Below, one piece after another: positions 10,085 to 17,914 of a stretch of DNA of 57,168 nt (positions within the stretch are counted from its first letter, which is position 1; each line of letters begins with the position of its first letter). Position numbers and translations under genes: made by a program. The notes below the pieces were generated by a model. It was not told where the DNA came from, searched no databases, and was given only the letters and a program-made list of their open reading frames with translations. Source of the DNA: an uncultured Eubacteriales bacterium (GTDB taxonomy: Bacteria; Bacillota; Clostridia; Christensenellales; Aristaeellaceae); NCBI GenBank assembly GCA_902801165.1, contig CADCHI010000010.1:1-57168 (forward strand), in the 5' to 3' direction.

Positions 10085-10183
10085 CGATCCTACCTCCTTC
10101 GGTTCGATATCAAGGATGCGCAGACCGCCGCCGTCCGGCTCGCACCGGGGCGGCGGCGGTCCTCCGCGCATCGTGCTTCAATA

Positions 10184-10729
10184 TCAGTCCAGTATGTGCG
10201 TGGGTGAACCCAGCGCCAGCTCCTGCCACTGCTCGTAGATCGGGTTGGTAAAGGTCTCGCCGTCGGCGGTCACCACCTGCGCCACCAGCGCCCGCGCGCC
10301 GGTAAACATCGAGTGGCTGCACGCGATGTTCAGCTGGAAGGAAGCGCCGCCGGGAGCGTTCACATCCTCAAAGGTGGACGAATAAAGCTTGCGCTTCTGC
10401 CTTACGGTGAGGACATTGCTGTTCCCTTGCAGCGGCTGGGCCTTGTTTTCCGCATCGTAGCAGACCACCATCACGGAAACCTGGGCGAGATCCTTGTCGA
10501 ATCCGTTCTCCACGTCCAGCGTGAGGATATCCGGGATCGAGAAGTTATTGCTGTTCGCGCGGTCGGTGACCGTCTTCTTGACGATCTTCACCTCGAAGGT
10601 ATCCTGCTGCTCCAGGGCCTTGAGGGCATCCACATCCAGCGAATAATTATTGAAGGCCAGCGCGGACAGCGGCAGCGCACAGGTCAGCAGCGCGCACAGC
10701 GCGAGGCAGACGTACATTCTCATCTTCAC
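10184..10729 (-). CDS. Exported protein of unknown function, paralogue of the next gene
   Basis: A 181-residue protein with a signal peptide (LCALLTCALPLSALA). It is clearly paralogous to the product of the neighbouring gene at 10751: both have a D/N-V-x-A-x-KA-x-E motif just after the signal, DTFxVKxxxKK, an aliphatic core (LTLDVENG versus VITVSNG) and a common end NPxxxxWQxLAxGxxxSxxxLD. Start is GTG 10729 behind GGAGGAATCTGAC. I do not recognise a named family. The predicted fold is a beta-sandwich-like exported domain. The gene sits between its paralogue and the clostripain-like protease gene. Confidence 0.75.
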   Translation of the reverse strand: MKMRMYVCLALCALLTCALPLSALAFNNYSLDVDALKALEQQDTFEVKIVKKTVTDRANSNNFSIPDILTLDVENGFDKDLAQVSVMVVCYDAENKAQPLQGNSNVLTVRQKRKLYSSTFEDVNAPGGASFQLNIACSHSMFTGARALVAQVVTADGETFTNPIYEQWQELALGSPTHILD

Positions 10730-10750
10730 GTCAGATTCCTCCCTCCGTAA

Positions 10751-11320
10751 TCAATCCAGCTCGGTCGAGCTGCTCGCGGCAAGGCCGAAGGCCAGGTTCT
10801 GCCAGGCGGCAAAGGTGGGGTTCGCGACCACCGTGCCGTCCGCCTTGGTGTACTCCGCCACCATGGCCCGGACGCCAACGAAGTTCTCATAGGATACCGG
10901 CATGGACAGCACGCAGCTCTGGCCGGACGCCACGTTCAGGTCCTCGCGGCTCATCGTATAGATCTCCGGGGAGGCGTTGAAAGCGGAAAACACCATGTCG
11001 CTGGTGACCTTCACGGTCTTGCTTTCGCCGTCATAGGCCACGAAGCAGACCTTCAGCGCGGTGAGGGTATCCGTCGATCCATTGCTGACGGTGATCACCA
11101 GGGCGTCGTCGTTGTATTCTCCCATATCGCAGTCGAAGCAATCCTCGACCGCCTTCTTCTCAATCACCTTGACCGGGAAGGTGTCCGCGGCCTCCTGGGC
11201 CTTCATGGCGTTCACGTCGATCTCGTAGCCGTAGGCGCTGGCGAGGGCCGCGCCGGCCAGGCTCAGCGCAAGCAGCAGCGTCAGCGCGAGCGACAGTGCG
11301 CCAAGGATCTTTGCGCGCAT
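10751..11320 (-). CDS. Exported protein of unknown function, paralogue of the downstream gene
   Basis: A 189-residue exported protein with a long leucine/alanine-rich signal peptide (ILGALSLALTLLLALSLAG, cleavage near ALAS-AYG). The mature part is paralogous to the protein encoded at 10184 and carries two extra cysteines in ECFDCDMGE. Start ATG 11320 has GGAGG eight bases upstream; an in-frame TTG at 11326 is less likely. Only 21 bases separate it from the downstream paralogue, so the pair is a tandem duplication within one transcript. Confidence 0.75.
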   Translation of the reverse strand: MRAKILGALSLALTLLLALSLAGAALASAYGYEIDVNAMKAQEAADTFPVKVIEKKAVEDCFDCDMGEYNDDALVITVSNGSTDTLTALKVCFVAYDGESKTVKVTSDMVFSAFNASPEIYTMSREDLNVASGQSCVLSMPVSYENFVGVRAMVAEYTKADGTVVANPTFAAWQNLAFGLAASSSTELD

Positions 11321-11540
11321 GGTCAATGCCTCCGTTTCATGGTTTCATATTATGTGTGTTATTTCTATGTCACCAGCCGGTTTTCCTGCATGGTGGGAAA
11401 CATTTTCCTTCAATTTGTTTCTTTGGCAAGGCCATGCGCGGTGTTTTTTCCATTCTATCTCGGATTCGGCCTATGTGATCAATACTGTCGGTATCATCCA
11501 AAGGGACCGCAAACAGATGCCGCCCCTCCGATACGCATTC

Positions 11541-11568
11541 GGCGGCGCGCAAGTATCTGCGCGCCGCC
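11541..11568 (-). terminator. GC hairpin downstream of the L,D-transpeptidase gene
   Basis: Perfect 11-bp stem GGCGGCGCGCA / TGCGCGCCGCC with a six-base loop, 22 bases after the stop codon. No clear T-run follows, so termination efficiency is uncertain. Confidence 0.45.
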
Positions 11569-11589
11569 GTTCTGCAAACATCGTTCCGG

Positions 11590-12357
11590 TCAAAAGCTCG
11601 CGTTCAGGTGCTCCATGGTGTCGATCACCACGACGCAGTCCTCGGTCACGCTCTGCATGACCAGCTTCATCAGGTTTTCCGGGATGGCCACGCAGCCACC
11701 GGTATAGGGCTTTCGCTGGCCAAAGCAATGCAGGAAGATCGCGGAGCCCCTGCCGGCCGTACCGTCTTCATTGAAGCTGATGTTCAGGCAATACTGGTAC
11801 TCATACTCGTAATCGACGATGTGCTCGCTGTCGTCCATCGCCAGCTCCGGATAGTCCCTGATGTTCATCATTTCATTGTAGTGATAATCGGGATCGCCGG
11901 ACCAGTAGATGTCCTCATCCACCTGGGTATAGGGCAGCGCGCAGCCGGGATCGGCGGCGATGCCGAAGGCCTTGTTGAAGTGGTACACGCCGATGGGGGT
12001 CTGGCCGCAGCCCTCCACGTGGTCCCCGTCCGCGCACAGGCCATTCCGGCCCACAAAGCCGGGGGTGGACATGATCTGCTTCCATGTCCCGTCCTCGCCA
12101 CGGGCATGCATCGAAATGGTCGCCGTGGTCTTGTCCATGCCCATTCCAGCCACGACGAACAGCTGGTTCACGCTCTCGTCCTGCGCCTGGGGCAGGTTCG
12201 CCACCCACTCCGGGGAATCGACCTCGCGCTGTATGGAGGCGTGCAGGCCGTTCGCGTCGGTCCCGGTGGGTTTTACCGCCCTGTACACCATCAGCGCACC
12301 GCCGCAGAGCACAGCAATCACTATCACAATCGCCAGTATCTTCTTGATCATCTTCAC
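11590..12357 (-). CDS. L,D-transpeptidase (YkuD domain), membrane-anchored
   Basis: A 255-residue peptidoglycan cross-linking enzyme. An N-terminal hydrophobic helix (IKKILAIVIVIAVLCGGALMV) anchors it outside the membrane. The YkuD catalytic motif is seen as FLHCFGQ followed by YTGGCVAIPE, with the nucleophile in GGC and the histidine in FLHC. It would form 3-3 cross-links or attach proteins to the wall. GTG 12357 is the favoured start because AGGAG is ten bases upstream; ATG 12351 is two codons further on. No obvious partner gene is near. Confidence 0.85.
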   Translation of the reverse strand: MKMIKKILAIVIVIAVLCGGALMVYRAVKPTGTDANGLHASIQREVDSPEWVANLPQAQDESVNQLFVVAGMGMDKTTATISMHARGEDGTWKQIMSTPGFVGRNGLCADGDHVEGCGQTPIGVYHFNKAFGIAADPGCALPYTQVDEDIYWSGDPDYHYNEMMNIRDYPELAMDDSEHIVDYEYEYQYCLNISFNEDGTAGRGSAIFLHCFGQRKPYTGGCVAIPENLMKLVMQSVTEDCVVVIDTMEHLNASF

Positions 12358-12568
12358 AGTATCACCGCTCCTCTTTTGTCCTCATAGGCCCGGTTCAGCC
12401 TCCGGCATCCGCCACTGGCTTCTCCTGTCGTCTTTCTGAGAGTATTCTATCACATGTAGTGCACAGAACCGTCACACACACGGTCGGATACAGCCGCCTT
12501 TGTGCTCCTCCAGCCCGCCATGTACGTCCGGGGGTATAATTTGTGGTCAAGCATACATTTCAAGCATC

Positions 12569-12602
12569 AAAAAAGCCCGAAAACTCTTCAGTTCCAGGCT
12601 TT
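12569..12602 (-). terminator. Terminator after tRNA-Ser
   Basis: AAGCC / GGCTT stem with an imperfect inner helix, followed on the minus strand by a run of six T. Confidence 0.5.
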
Positions 12603-12606
12603 CTCT

Positions 12607-12699
12607 TTGGCGGAGAAGGAGGGATTCGAACCCTCGAGACGCTTTTGACGCCTACACGATTTCCAGTCGTGCGCCCTCGACCAAGCTAGGCGACTTCTC
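12607..12699 (-). tRNA. tRNA-Ser(GGA)
   Basis: The minus strand folds as a class II tRNA. The acceptor stem is GGAGAAG (5' end at 12699) with CTTCTCC. The anticodon stem CACGA/TCGTG holds loop CTGGAAA, so the anticodon is GGA at 12661-12663, and there is a long variable arm (TAGGCGTCAAAAGCGTCT). The T-loop is GTTCGAATC. Discriminator G and CCA are encoded (12610-12607). It reads UCC/UCU serine codons. Promoter and terminator are adjacent. Confidence 0.95.
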
Positions 12700-12757
12700 C
12701 ATGATATTCAATTGTGCGATCCGGCGTGGTCAGCCCCGGACCAACTCAACGAAAGCT

Positions 12758-12786
12758 ATTATAACACAAGTCAGTGTCGAATGCAA
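12758..12786 (-). promoter_or_regulatory. SigA-type promoter of tRNA-Ser
   Basis: On the minus strand: TTGCAT, 17-base spacer, TATAAT, about 52 bases before the mature 5' end. Confidence 0.7.
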
Positions 12787-12990
12787 TACCTTTTTCAGGT
12801 AAATTTATGAGAAAGCCGAGGTAAGGTCGGGTGAAAGCGGTGTTACCTCCCCTGCCGCAATGCTCAGATCCGAAGCGATCATGGAAAGAAGGTGCCTGGA
12901 CTGAACACTCACTTCGCATCCAGTGATTATTCCAATCGAAAAATTACAAAAGCTTTAAATATGGCCGCATCCAAACACAACCGGCACAAT
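12787..12990. other. Gene-free stretch of unknown content
   Basis: About 200 bases between the tRNA-Ser and degV promoters. It is moderately GC-rich at first, AT-rich near 12940. I looked for the conserved SRP RNA, 6S RNA and T-box cores on both strands and found none. An unrecognised small RNA is possible but unsupported. Confidence 0.3.
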
Positions 12991-12993
12991 TCG

Positions 12994-13002
12994 TGTTATA
13001 AT
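12994..13002 (+). promoter_or_regulatory. Extended -10 promoter of degV
   Basis: TGTTATAAT (TGn extended -10). No good -35 hexamer. The leader to the degV start is about 120 bases. Confidence 0.5.
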
Positions 13003-13127
13003 GAGTGACGACGTGTTCCCAAGGGGGACCCGCCGACTCGGGAGCGTTTGTTCCCGGAACATCTACAATTCCGACCACCCGACATGCGGCCAGCGCCGCG
13101 TGCGGCACATACGAGGAGGAACAGACC

Positions 13128-14000
13128 ATGAGCGACTTTGTGATCATGACGGATTCATCCTGCGATCTTCCGGCTTCCCTGGCGGAGGAAATGGAGCTGA
13201 CCGTCCTTCCCCTCACATACTATATTGAGGACAAGGTTTACACCAACTACCTGGACGAGCGCGAGATCGCCTTTAGCGAAATCTACGCCAAGCTGCGCAC
13301 AAAGTGCCCGGCCAAGACCTCCGCGGTCAACATGAACGACTTCATGGCGCCCATGGAGAACCTGCTGAGCGCCGGGAAGGATGTGCTCTACATCGGCTTC
13401 TCCTCCGGCCTCAGCGGCACCTATAACGCCGGCGCCGCCGCCGCGAAGGAGTTGGCGGAGCGCTATCCGGAGCGCAAGATCTACACGGTGGACTCCCTCT
13501 GTGCCTCCCTGGGGCAGGGCCTGCTGATCTACCACGCATGGCAGGAGAAGCAGAAGGGCAAGACCATCGAAGAGGTCCGGGATTTCACCGAAAACACCAA
13601 GCTGCACCTGTGCCACTGGTTCACCATCGACGATCTGATGTTCCTCAAGCGCGGCGGTCGCATTTCCGGCACCACCGCCGTGGTGGGCAGCATGCTGAAC
13701 ATCAAGCCCGTCATGCACGTGGACAACGACGGCCACCTGATCAAGGTCGACACCGCCCGCGGACGCAAGGCCTCCATCAAGGCCCTGGCCGAGAAGGCGG
13801 GCCAGCTGGGCGTCGATCTCGACCAGCAGACCATCTTCATCTCCCACGGCGACTGCGTCGAGGAGGCCAACTATCTGGCGGACATCATGCGCACCCGCTT
13901 CAACGTCAGGAAGGTGCTGGTCAACTACGTGGGCCCGGTCATCGGCGCGCACTCCGGCCCCGGCACCATCGCCCTGTTCTTCCTGGGCAGGGAGCGCTGA
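13128..14000 (+). CDS. DegV family fatty-acid-binding protein
   Basis: A 290-residue DegV protein. Members bind a long-chain fatty acid and, as FakB, present it to the kinase FakA. Seen here are the N-terminal strand VIMTDSSCDLP, the substrate loop KTSAVNMNDF, GFSSGLSGTYNAG, the central SLGQG and the C-terminal GPVIGAHSGPGTIALFF. Start ATG 13128 follows GAGGAGGAACAGACC; the long in-frame upstream extension has no domain and is rejected. It is monocistronic with a terminator. Fatty-acid kinase FakA is not in the window. Confidence 0.9.
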   Translation: MSDFVIMTDSSCDLPASLAEEMELTVLPLTYYIEDKVYTNYLDEREIAFSEIYAKLRTKCPAKTSAVNMNDFMAPMENLLSAGKDVLYIGFSSGLSGTYNAGAAAAKELAERYPERKIYTVDSLCASLGQGLLIYHAWQEKQKGKTIEEVRDFTENTKLHLCHWFTIDDLMFLKRGGRISGTTAVVGSMLNIKPVMHVDNDGHLIKVDTARGRKASIKALAEKAGQLGVDLDQQTIFISHGDCVEEANYLADIMRTRFNVRKVLVNYVGPVIGAHSGPGTIALFFLGRER

Positions 14001-14014
14001 GCTCCCGGGAATCC

Positions 14015-14052
14015 GGCGGGATATGTCAAACGGGCATATCCCGCCTTCATTA
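14015..14052 (+). terminator. Terminator after degV
   Basis: Stem GGCGGGATATG / CATATCCCGCC with a nine-base loop, followed by TTCATT. Confidence 0.65.
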
Positions 14053-14084
14053 TCTCCTCTATCCGCGAAAGGCAGGCCGTTCCC

Positions 14085-14771
14085 ATGCAGCAGCTTGAAG
14101 TCATCGCCCGCATCCACACGGACTTCTCCTCGAAGTTCGGCATCCCGCGCCAGAGCGGCCTGGTCGACGCCCTGAAGGGGCAGATCGTGTTCGAGCCCCC
14201 CTACCGGGATCCCTCCGCCCTGCGAGGCATCGAGGGCTACAGCCACCTGTGGCTGATCTGGCAGTTCTCCGAATCGGTGATGGAGCACTGGTCTCCCACG
14301 GTCAAGCCGCCCCGGCTGGGCGGCAACCGGCGCATGGGGGTATTCGCCACCCGCTCCCCCTTCCGGCCGAACCCGCTGGGGCTGTCCTGCGTGAAGCTGG
14401 AGCGCGTGGAGCTCTCCACCCGGGAGGGGCCGGTGCTGCACGTTGCCGGCGCGGACCTGCTGGACGGCACGCCCATCTATGACATCAAGCCCTACCTGCC
14501 CTATGTGGACTGCCATCCCCAGGCCACGGGCGGCTTCACCGACAGCGTGACCTACGTCCGCCTGGAGGTGGACTTCCCCGAGGCGCTCCTTGCGGAAATC
14601 CCCGAGGACAAGCGCCGTGCCCTGATCGAGGTGCTCGCCCAGGACCCCCGCCCCGGCTATCGGCATGGAGAGAACGGACGCCGCTACGGCGTGGAGTTCG
14701 CGGGCTTCGACGTGCGCTTCACGGTGTCGGAGGACCGGCTGACCGTCTGCGAGGTCGTGCCGCTGAAATAG
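14085..14771 (+). CDS. trmO: tRNA (N6-threonylcarbamoyl-A37) methyltransferase TrmO-like
   Basis: A 228-residue TsaA/TrmO-family protein, using S-adenosylmethionine to N6-methylate t6A at position 37 of some tRNAs. The beta-barrel core shows GYSHLWLIWQF, the strongly conserved GVFATRSPFRPNPLGLS and YDIKPYLPY. A C-terminal small domain ends with the family's usual PGYRHGENGRRYGVEFAGFDVRF. Start ATG 14085 follows AAAGGCAGGCCGTTCCC. It sits between a terminator and a second shared terminator, so it appears to be transcribed alone; its promoter is not obvious. Confidence 0.88.
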   Translation: MQQLEVIARIHTDFSSKFGIPRQSGLVDALKGQIVFEPPYRDPSALRGIEGYSHLWLIWQFSESVMEHWSPTVKPPRLGGNRRMGVFATRSPFRPNPLGLSCVKLERVELSTREGPVLHVAGADLLDGTPIYDIKPYLPYVDCHPQATGGFTDSVTYVRLEVDFPEALLAEIPEDKRRALIEVLAQDPRPGYRHGENGRRYGVEFAGFDVRFTVSEDRLTVCEVVPLK

Positions 14772-14796
14772 GCAACTCCTGCGTTTCCATAGGCAT

Positions 14797-14836
14797 AAAG
14801 CGGCTGCGCCCGATGTTCGAGGCGCAGCCGCTTTTT
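14797..14836. terminator. Bidirectional terminator between trmO and deoD
   Basis: Perfect 14-bp stem AAAGCGGCTGCGCC / GGCGCAGCCGCTTT with a ten-base loop. A-run on one side and T-run on the other serve both convergent genes. Confidence 0.85.
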
Positions 14837-14851
14837 ATACTTTGGTCGGTT

Positions 14852-15565
14852 TTAGGCGATTTCCAGCGCGATCTCCATCATCCGGGTGAAGGTGGTCTGC
14901 CGATCCTCGGCGGGCAGGCTCTCGCCGGTCACCAGGCTGTCGGAGATGGTCAGCAGCGCCAGCGCGTTCTTCCCCGCTGCCGCAGCGTTCAGGTACAGCG
15001 CGTAGGCCTCCATCTCCACGCACAGCACGCTCAGCTTTTGCAGGATCGGGGTGGAGTTGTACTCGCCCTGGGTGTAGAAGCTGTCGTGGGAGCAGATCGG
15101 GCCGGGCACGATGTTCACGCCCAGCTTGTCAGCGGCCTGGATGGCGGCACTCATCAGCGGGTAGGAGCAGCAGGGAGAGAGCGTGCCCTTGTAGCCGAAC
15201 TGGGCGCCGTAGTTGGAGTCGGTGTAGGCGCTCATGCCCACCACCACGTCTCGAAGCTGCAGCTTCGGGCTCAGCGCTCCCGCGGTGCCCACGCGGATGA
15301 TGTTCTCCACGCCGTAGAAGTTGAACAGCTCGTAGGAATAGATGCCGATGGACGGCATGCCCATGCCGGAGGCCATCACGGACACCTTCTTGCCCTTGTA
15401 GTCGCCGGTGTAGCCCTGCACGCCGCGCACGTTGTTCACCAGCACGGCGTTCTCCAGGTAGTTGTCCGCGATGTACCTTGCGCGCAGCGGGTCGCCGGGC
15501 ATCAGAACGGTTCGCGCAAACGCTCCCTCAGGGGCGTTGATGTGGGGCGTAGGGATGTTCGCCAT
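14852..15565 (-). CDS. deoD: Purine-nucleoside phosphorylase, DeoD type
   Basis: A 237-residue hexameric-type PNP, cleaving purine (deoxy)nucleosides with phosphate. Signatures are TVLMPGDPLRARYIADNYL near the N-terminus, GMGMPSIGIYSYEL, IRVGTAGAL and the ribose/base-binding segment VLCVEMEAYALY. The usual D in the SD loop is present (LLTISDSLVTGE). Start ATG 15565 has GAGGAAGACAC upstream. The gene lies 29 bases after the barstar gene and may be on the same message. Confidence 0.93.
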   Translation of the reverse strand: MANIPTPHINAPEGAFARTVLMPGDPLRARYIADNYLENAVLVNNVRGVQGYTGDYKGKKVSVMASGMGMPSIGIYSYELFNFYGVENIIRVGTAGALSPKLQLRDVVVGMSAYTDSNYGAQFGYKGTLSPCCSYPLMSAAIQAADKLGVNIVPGPICSHDSFYTQGEYNSTPILQKLSVLCVEMEAYALYLNAAAAGKNALALLTISDSLVTGESLPAEDRQTTFTRMMEIALEIA

Positions 15566-15594
15566 GTGTCTTCCTCCTCATTTTTTCTCGTTGC

Positions 15595-15843
15595 TCAGTC
15601 CAGAAGCACCTGAATGCCGTTGTCTCCGAACACCTGCAGCAGCCGCAGGCCGTATTCGCCGCAGTCCTCCAGGAACTCCCCGGCGTCTTCGATCACCACG
15701 AGCTCCCGCTCCGCGCGCTCGCCCAGGCAGTCGTTCAGGGCATCCAGGTTATTGCCGTAGTAATCCGGCAGGCCCAGCTTGCGCTTCAGTTCCTCGTGCA
15801 GGCGGACCTTCCCGCCCATGCTCTTGCCGTCCAGCACAATCAT
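15595..15843 (-). CDS. Barstar-family ribonuclease inhibitor
   Basis: An 82-residue barstar-like protein. Barstar seals the active site of barnase inside the cell. Family features are VLDGKSM at the start, the helix-2 motif DYYGNNLDALNDCL (the aspartates and Tyr region that contacts barnase) and the C-terminal strand VFGDNGIQVLL. ATG 15843 is chosen because GGAGG lies seven bases upstream, overlapping the end of the barnase gene; TTG 15849 would leave no spacing. Directly downstream of the barnase-like gene, consistent with a cognate pair. Confidence 0.9.
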   Translation of the reverse strand: MIVLDGKSMGGKVRLHEELKRKLGLPDYYGNNLDALNDCLGERAERELVVIEDAGEFLEDCGEYGLRLLQVFGDNGIQVLLD

Positions 15844-15845
15844 AC

Positions 15846-16379
15846 TCAACCCTCCGGAAACATCTCAGTAAAGGTTTGATAGTGGTCCTTGGTGTAGTAG
15901 TACAGCCCGTCCGAGCTGAACAGGACCCGCTCCGCGCCGCGCTTCTTGCCCTTGTAGTTGGCGTCGCACTCGTACCAGGTCCGCCCCTTCTTCTGCGGAA
16001 GGAGCCCCTCGTAGTTGCCGAAGCGGTCGCCGCCGATGCTCTTGCCCGGGGCGACCTCGCCCACGTAGTTGTACCGGCTGTCCCAGCCCAGCGCTTTGGC
16101 CTCGTTCTTCGTGATGAAGTTCTCCGGCAGCTCGCCGTAGATGTCCAGGTAGTTGACGATCTGCTGGGGATCGGTGACCGGCAATTCAAATTCGACTTCA
16201 GTCTGTTCTTCCGATTCCCGGTCCTGCTCGCCCGGATCGTCGGCGGCGTAGTCATCCGTCAGGCCGTAGAGATCTCTCAGCAGGTCCCGCCAGTCCTCCG
16301 CCGCGGCCCAGGTCATGCCCGCCGCCGCGATCAAAAGCGCCAGCAGCAGCGCAAGCAGCCTTCCGCCCAGTCTTCGCAT
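15846..16379 (-). CDS. Secreted barnase-like ribonuclease
   Basis: A 177-residue secreted guanyl-preferring RNase. Signal peptide (LLALLLALLIAAAGMTWAAA), an acidic spacer of about 50 residues rich in D and E, then the barnase domain: ELPENFITKNEAKALGW, GKSIGGDRFGN, WYECDANY with the catalytic-glutamate region, RVLFSSDGLYYYT and DHYQTF with the catalytic histidine. ATG 16379 has AGGAG eight bases upstream. The cognate inhibitor follows immediately. The acidic spacer is longer than the propeptide of the Bacillus enzyme. Confidence 0.92.
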   Translation of the reverse strand: MRRLGGRLLALLLALLIAAAGMTWAAAEDWRDLLRDLYGLTDDYAADDPGEQDRESEEQTEVEFELPVTDPQQIVNYLDIYGELPENFITKNEAKALGWDSRYNYVGEVAPGKSIGGDRFGNYEGLLPQKKGRTWYECDANYKGKKRGAERVLFSSDGLYYYTKDHYQTFTEMFPEG

Positions 16380-16431
16380 GGTGTAATCTCCTCTCCGCGC
16401 GGCGAAGGCGGCCGTCATGCCGCGCGCCGCG

Positions 16432-16617
16432 TCATCTGTGGGTGGGCTTGTCGTCCAGCGGGTCCTTCGCCGGGTGGACGGCGTACAGCGAGGCCATCGC
16501 ATCGTCCTGCGCCTCGTTCTCCGGGAGCGCGGGCATCAGGCCCGTACACTCCGTGAAGGAGACCGCCTCCCCGCACTCCCGGGGAATCGCCTCCCGCGTC
16601 GCCTTGCCCTTCTTCAT
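16432..16617 (-). CDS. Small protein of unknown function (61 aa)
   Basis: MKKGKATREAIPRECGEAV is the start of a 61-residue protein preceded by a strong ribosome site (GGAGGTGATTGTG), which supports real translation. It has two cysteines (ECG, TECTG) and a segment GLMPALPENEAQDDAMASLY with a proline/acidic pattern. There is no signal peptide or membrane segment. It lies 52 bases upstream of the barnase gene, in the same direction, so it may be cotranscribed. I do not recognise the family. Confidence 0.6.
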   Translation of the reverse strand: MKKGKATREAIPRECGEAVSFTECTGLMPALPENEAQDDAMASLYAVHPAKDPLDDKPTHR

Positions 16618-16771
16618 CACAATCACCTCCACCGGACATTCTGCCCGGCCGGACGCGGTTGTATGTCCCTATTTTAAACCAAAGCCAGGCCGTCGTCAAG
16701 GCGCAGGCGCGGTTTTATGGCTTCATTCGCGGTTTTCGACGCGTCATCTGTTGTTTTTGTAAACACGTTAC

Positions 16772-16800
16772 TTGAATGGGGCATCCTTCTATGCTATAAT
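16772..16800 (+). promoter_or_regulatory. SigA-type promoter of the XpaC-like gene
   Basis: TTGAAT, 17-base spacer, TATAAT with an extended -10 (TGCTATAAT). Transcript leader of about 17 bases. Confidence 0.8.
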
Positions 16801-16823
16801 GGCTTCAATGAGGTGTTAAGCAA

Positions 16824-17819
16824 ATGGCAAAGTATAGAGGAAACAAAATCGTCATCCCCGGGGACCCGCCACAGAAGCCTTCGCTGATCGCAATAGGCAT
16901 TATGCTGTTCATCGCGCCGCCCATCACGACGCTGGTCGGGCTCTATCTCGGCTACAAGCGCCTGAAAAATGAATTCACCCGCAAGCAGCTGCAGAGCTTC
17001 CGCCGCTATGCCTATGCCATCGGCGACCGCACCGACGTCAGCATCCGGGAGCTGGCCGCCAGCCTCGGCAAGCCCACCGCCAACGTGGTCAGCGAGCTGC
17101 AGGCCATGATCGACCAGGGCATGATCCAGGGCAGCGCCTACATCGACCGCAGCCACATGATCCTCCATCTGGACAGCGACTACGTCGAGACCGAGTTTGC
17201 CACCCCCGTGGTGAACGTCTATGTCAACGCGGAGGATCGCGCCAAGACGGTGGCCCAGGCCCGTGAAAAGGCGGCCCAGGCCCGCGCCCAGGAGCCGGCG
17301 CCCCGCCGGGAGGAGCCTACGCAGCAGCAGTCCGCCAAGCGCCAGCAGGCGGAAAAGCGCACCAGCCCCACCGACAGCGAGAATTTCGAGGCCAAGCTGC
17401 GGGAGATCCGCCAGCTGAACGACGACATCGCCGACGAGGCCGTGTCCCGCCGCATCGACCGCATCGGCGAACTGACCGCCAGCATCTTCCGCGTCGTGCG
17501 GGAGAAGCCCGAGCGCGCCGAGGAGGTCCGCAAGTTCATGAACTACTACCTCCCCACCACGCTGAAGCTGCTGAAGTCCTACAGCCTTATGGAGAAGCAG
17601 AGCTACCAGGGCGAGCACATCGTCGCCTCCCGCAAGAAGATCGAGGAATCCCTGGACACCCTGATCCACGGCTTCGAGCAGCAGCAGGACCGCCTGTTCC
17701 GCACCGAGGCGCTGGACGTGGAAACCGACATCAGCGTGCTGGAGACCATGATGGCCAGCGACGGCCTGCTGGAAAACGAGGGCGGCCTGCGGGCCACGTC
17801 GGGCTCAGGAAAGAATTAG
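16824..17819 (+). CDS. XpaC-like (5-bromo-4-chloroindolyl phosphate hydrolysis) family protein
   Basis: A 331-residue protein. Near the N-terminus is one hydrophobic stretch (SLIAIGIMLFIAPPITTLVGLYLGY), then a winged-helix-like segment (TDVSIRELAASLGKPTANVVSELQAMIDQGMI), a charged Gln/Arg-rich linker (about 135-195) and a helical XpaC domain containing FMNYYLPTTLKLLKSYSLME and ISVLETMMASDGL. In other Firmicutes such proteins often travel with TelA-type toxic-anion resistance proteins; none is here. The combination of N-terminal membrane hairpin and helix-turn-helix-like segment suggests a membrane-tethered scaffold. The biochemical role is unknown. Confidence 0.8.
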   Translation: MAKYRGNKIVIPGDPPQKPSLIAIGIMLFIAPPITTLVGLYLGYKRLKNEFTRKQLQSFRRYAYAIGDRTDVSIRELAASLGKPTANVVSELQAMIDQGMIQGSAYIDRSHMILHLDSDYVETEFATPVVNVYVNAEDRAKTVAQAREKAAQARAQEPAPRREEPTQQQSAKRQQAEKRTSPTDSENFEAKLREIRQLNDDIADEAVSRRIDRIGELTASIFRVVREKPERAEEVRKFMNYYLPTTLKLLKSYSLMEKQSYQGEHIVASRKKIEESLDTLIHGFEQQQDRLFRTEALDVETDISVLETMMASDGLLENEGGLRATSGSGKN

Positions 17820-17849
17820 ACTTTGGTCTGTATATCGAAACGCACAAAT

Positions 17850-17885
17850 AATCCCGGCATCCAAGAGGGTGTCGGGGTTATTTTG
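17850..17885 (+). terminator. Terminator after the XpaC-like gene
   Basis: Near-perfect stem AATCCCGGCA / TGTCGGGGTT with a ten-base loop, followed by ATTTTGT. Confidence 0.65.
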
Positions 17886-17914
17886 TCGTCAATTAGGCGC
17901 AGGAAATCTTTTCG

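Noticed and set aside
12500-12802. A 100-codon frame overlapping tRNA-Ser
   Set aside because: It reads through the tRNA gene in antisense and matches the well-known false peptide from tRNA regions.
12787-12990. SRP (4.5S) RNA, 6S RNA or T-box leader
   Set aside because: The highly conserved core sequences, such as the SRP GGAAGnAGCAGCC-type loop, are not present on either strand.
14813-15613. A plus-strand frame opposite deoD
   Set aside because: deoD on the minus strand has full family motifs; the plus frame is a shadow.
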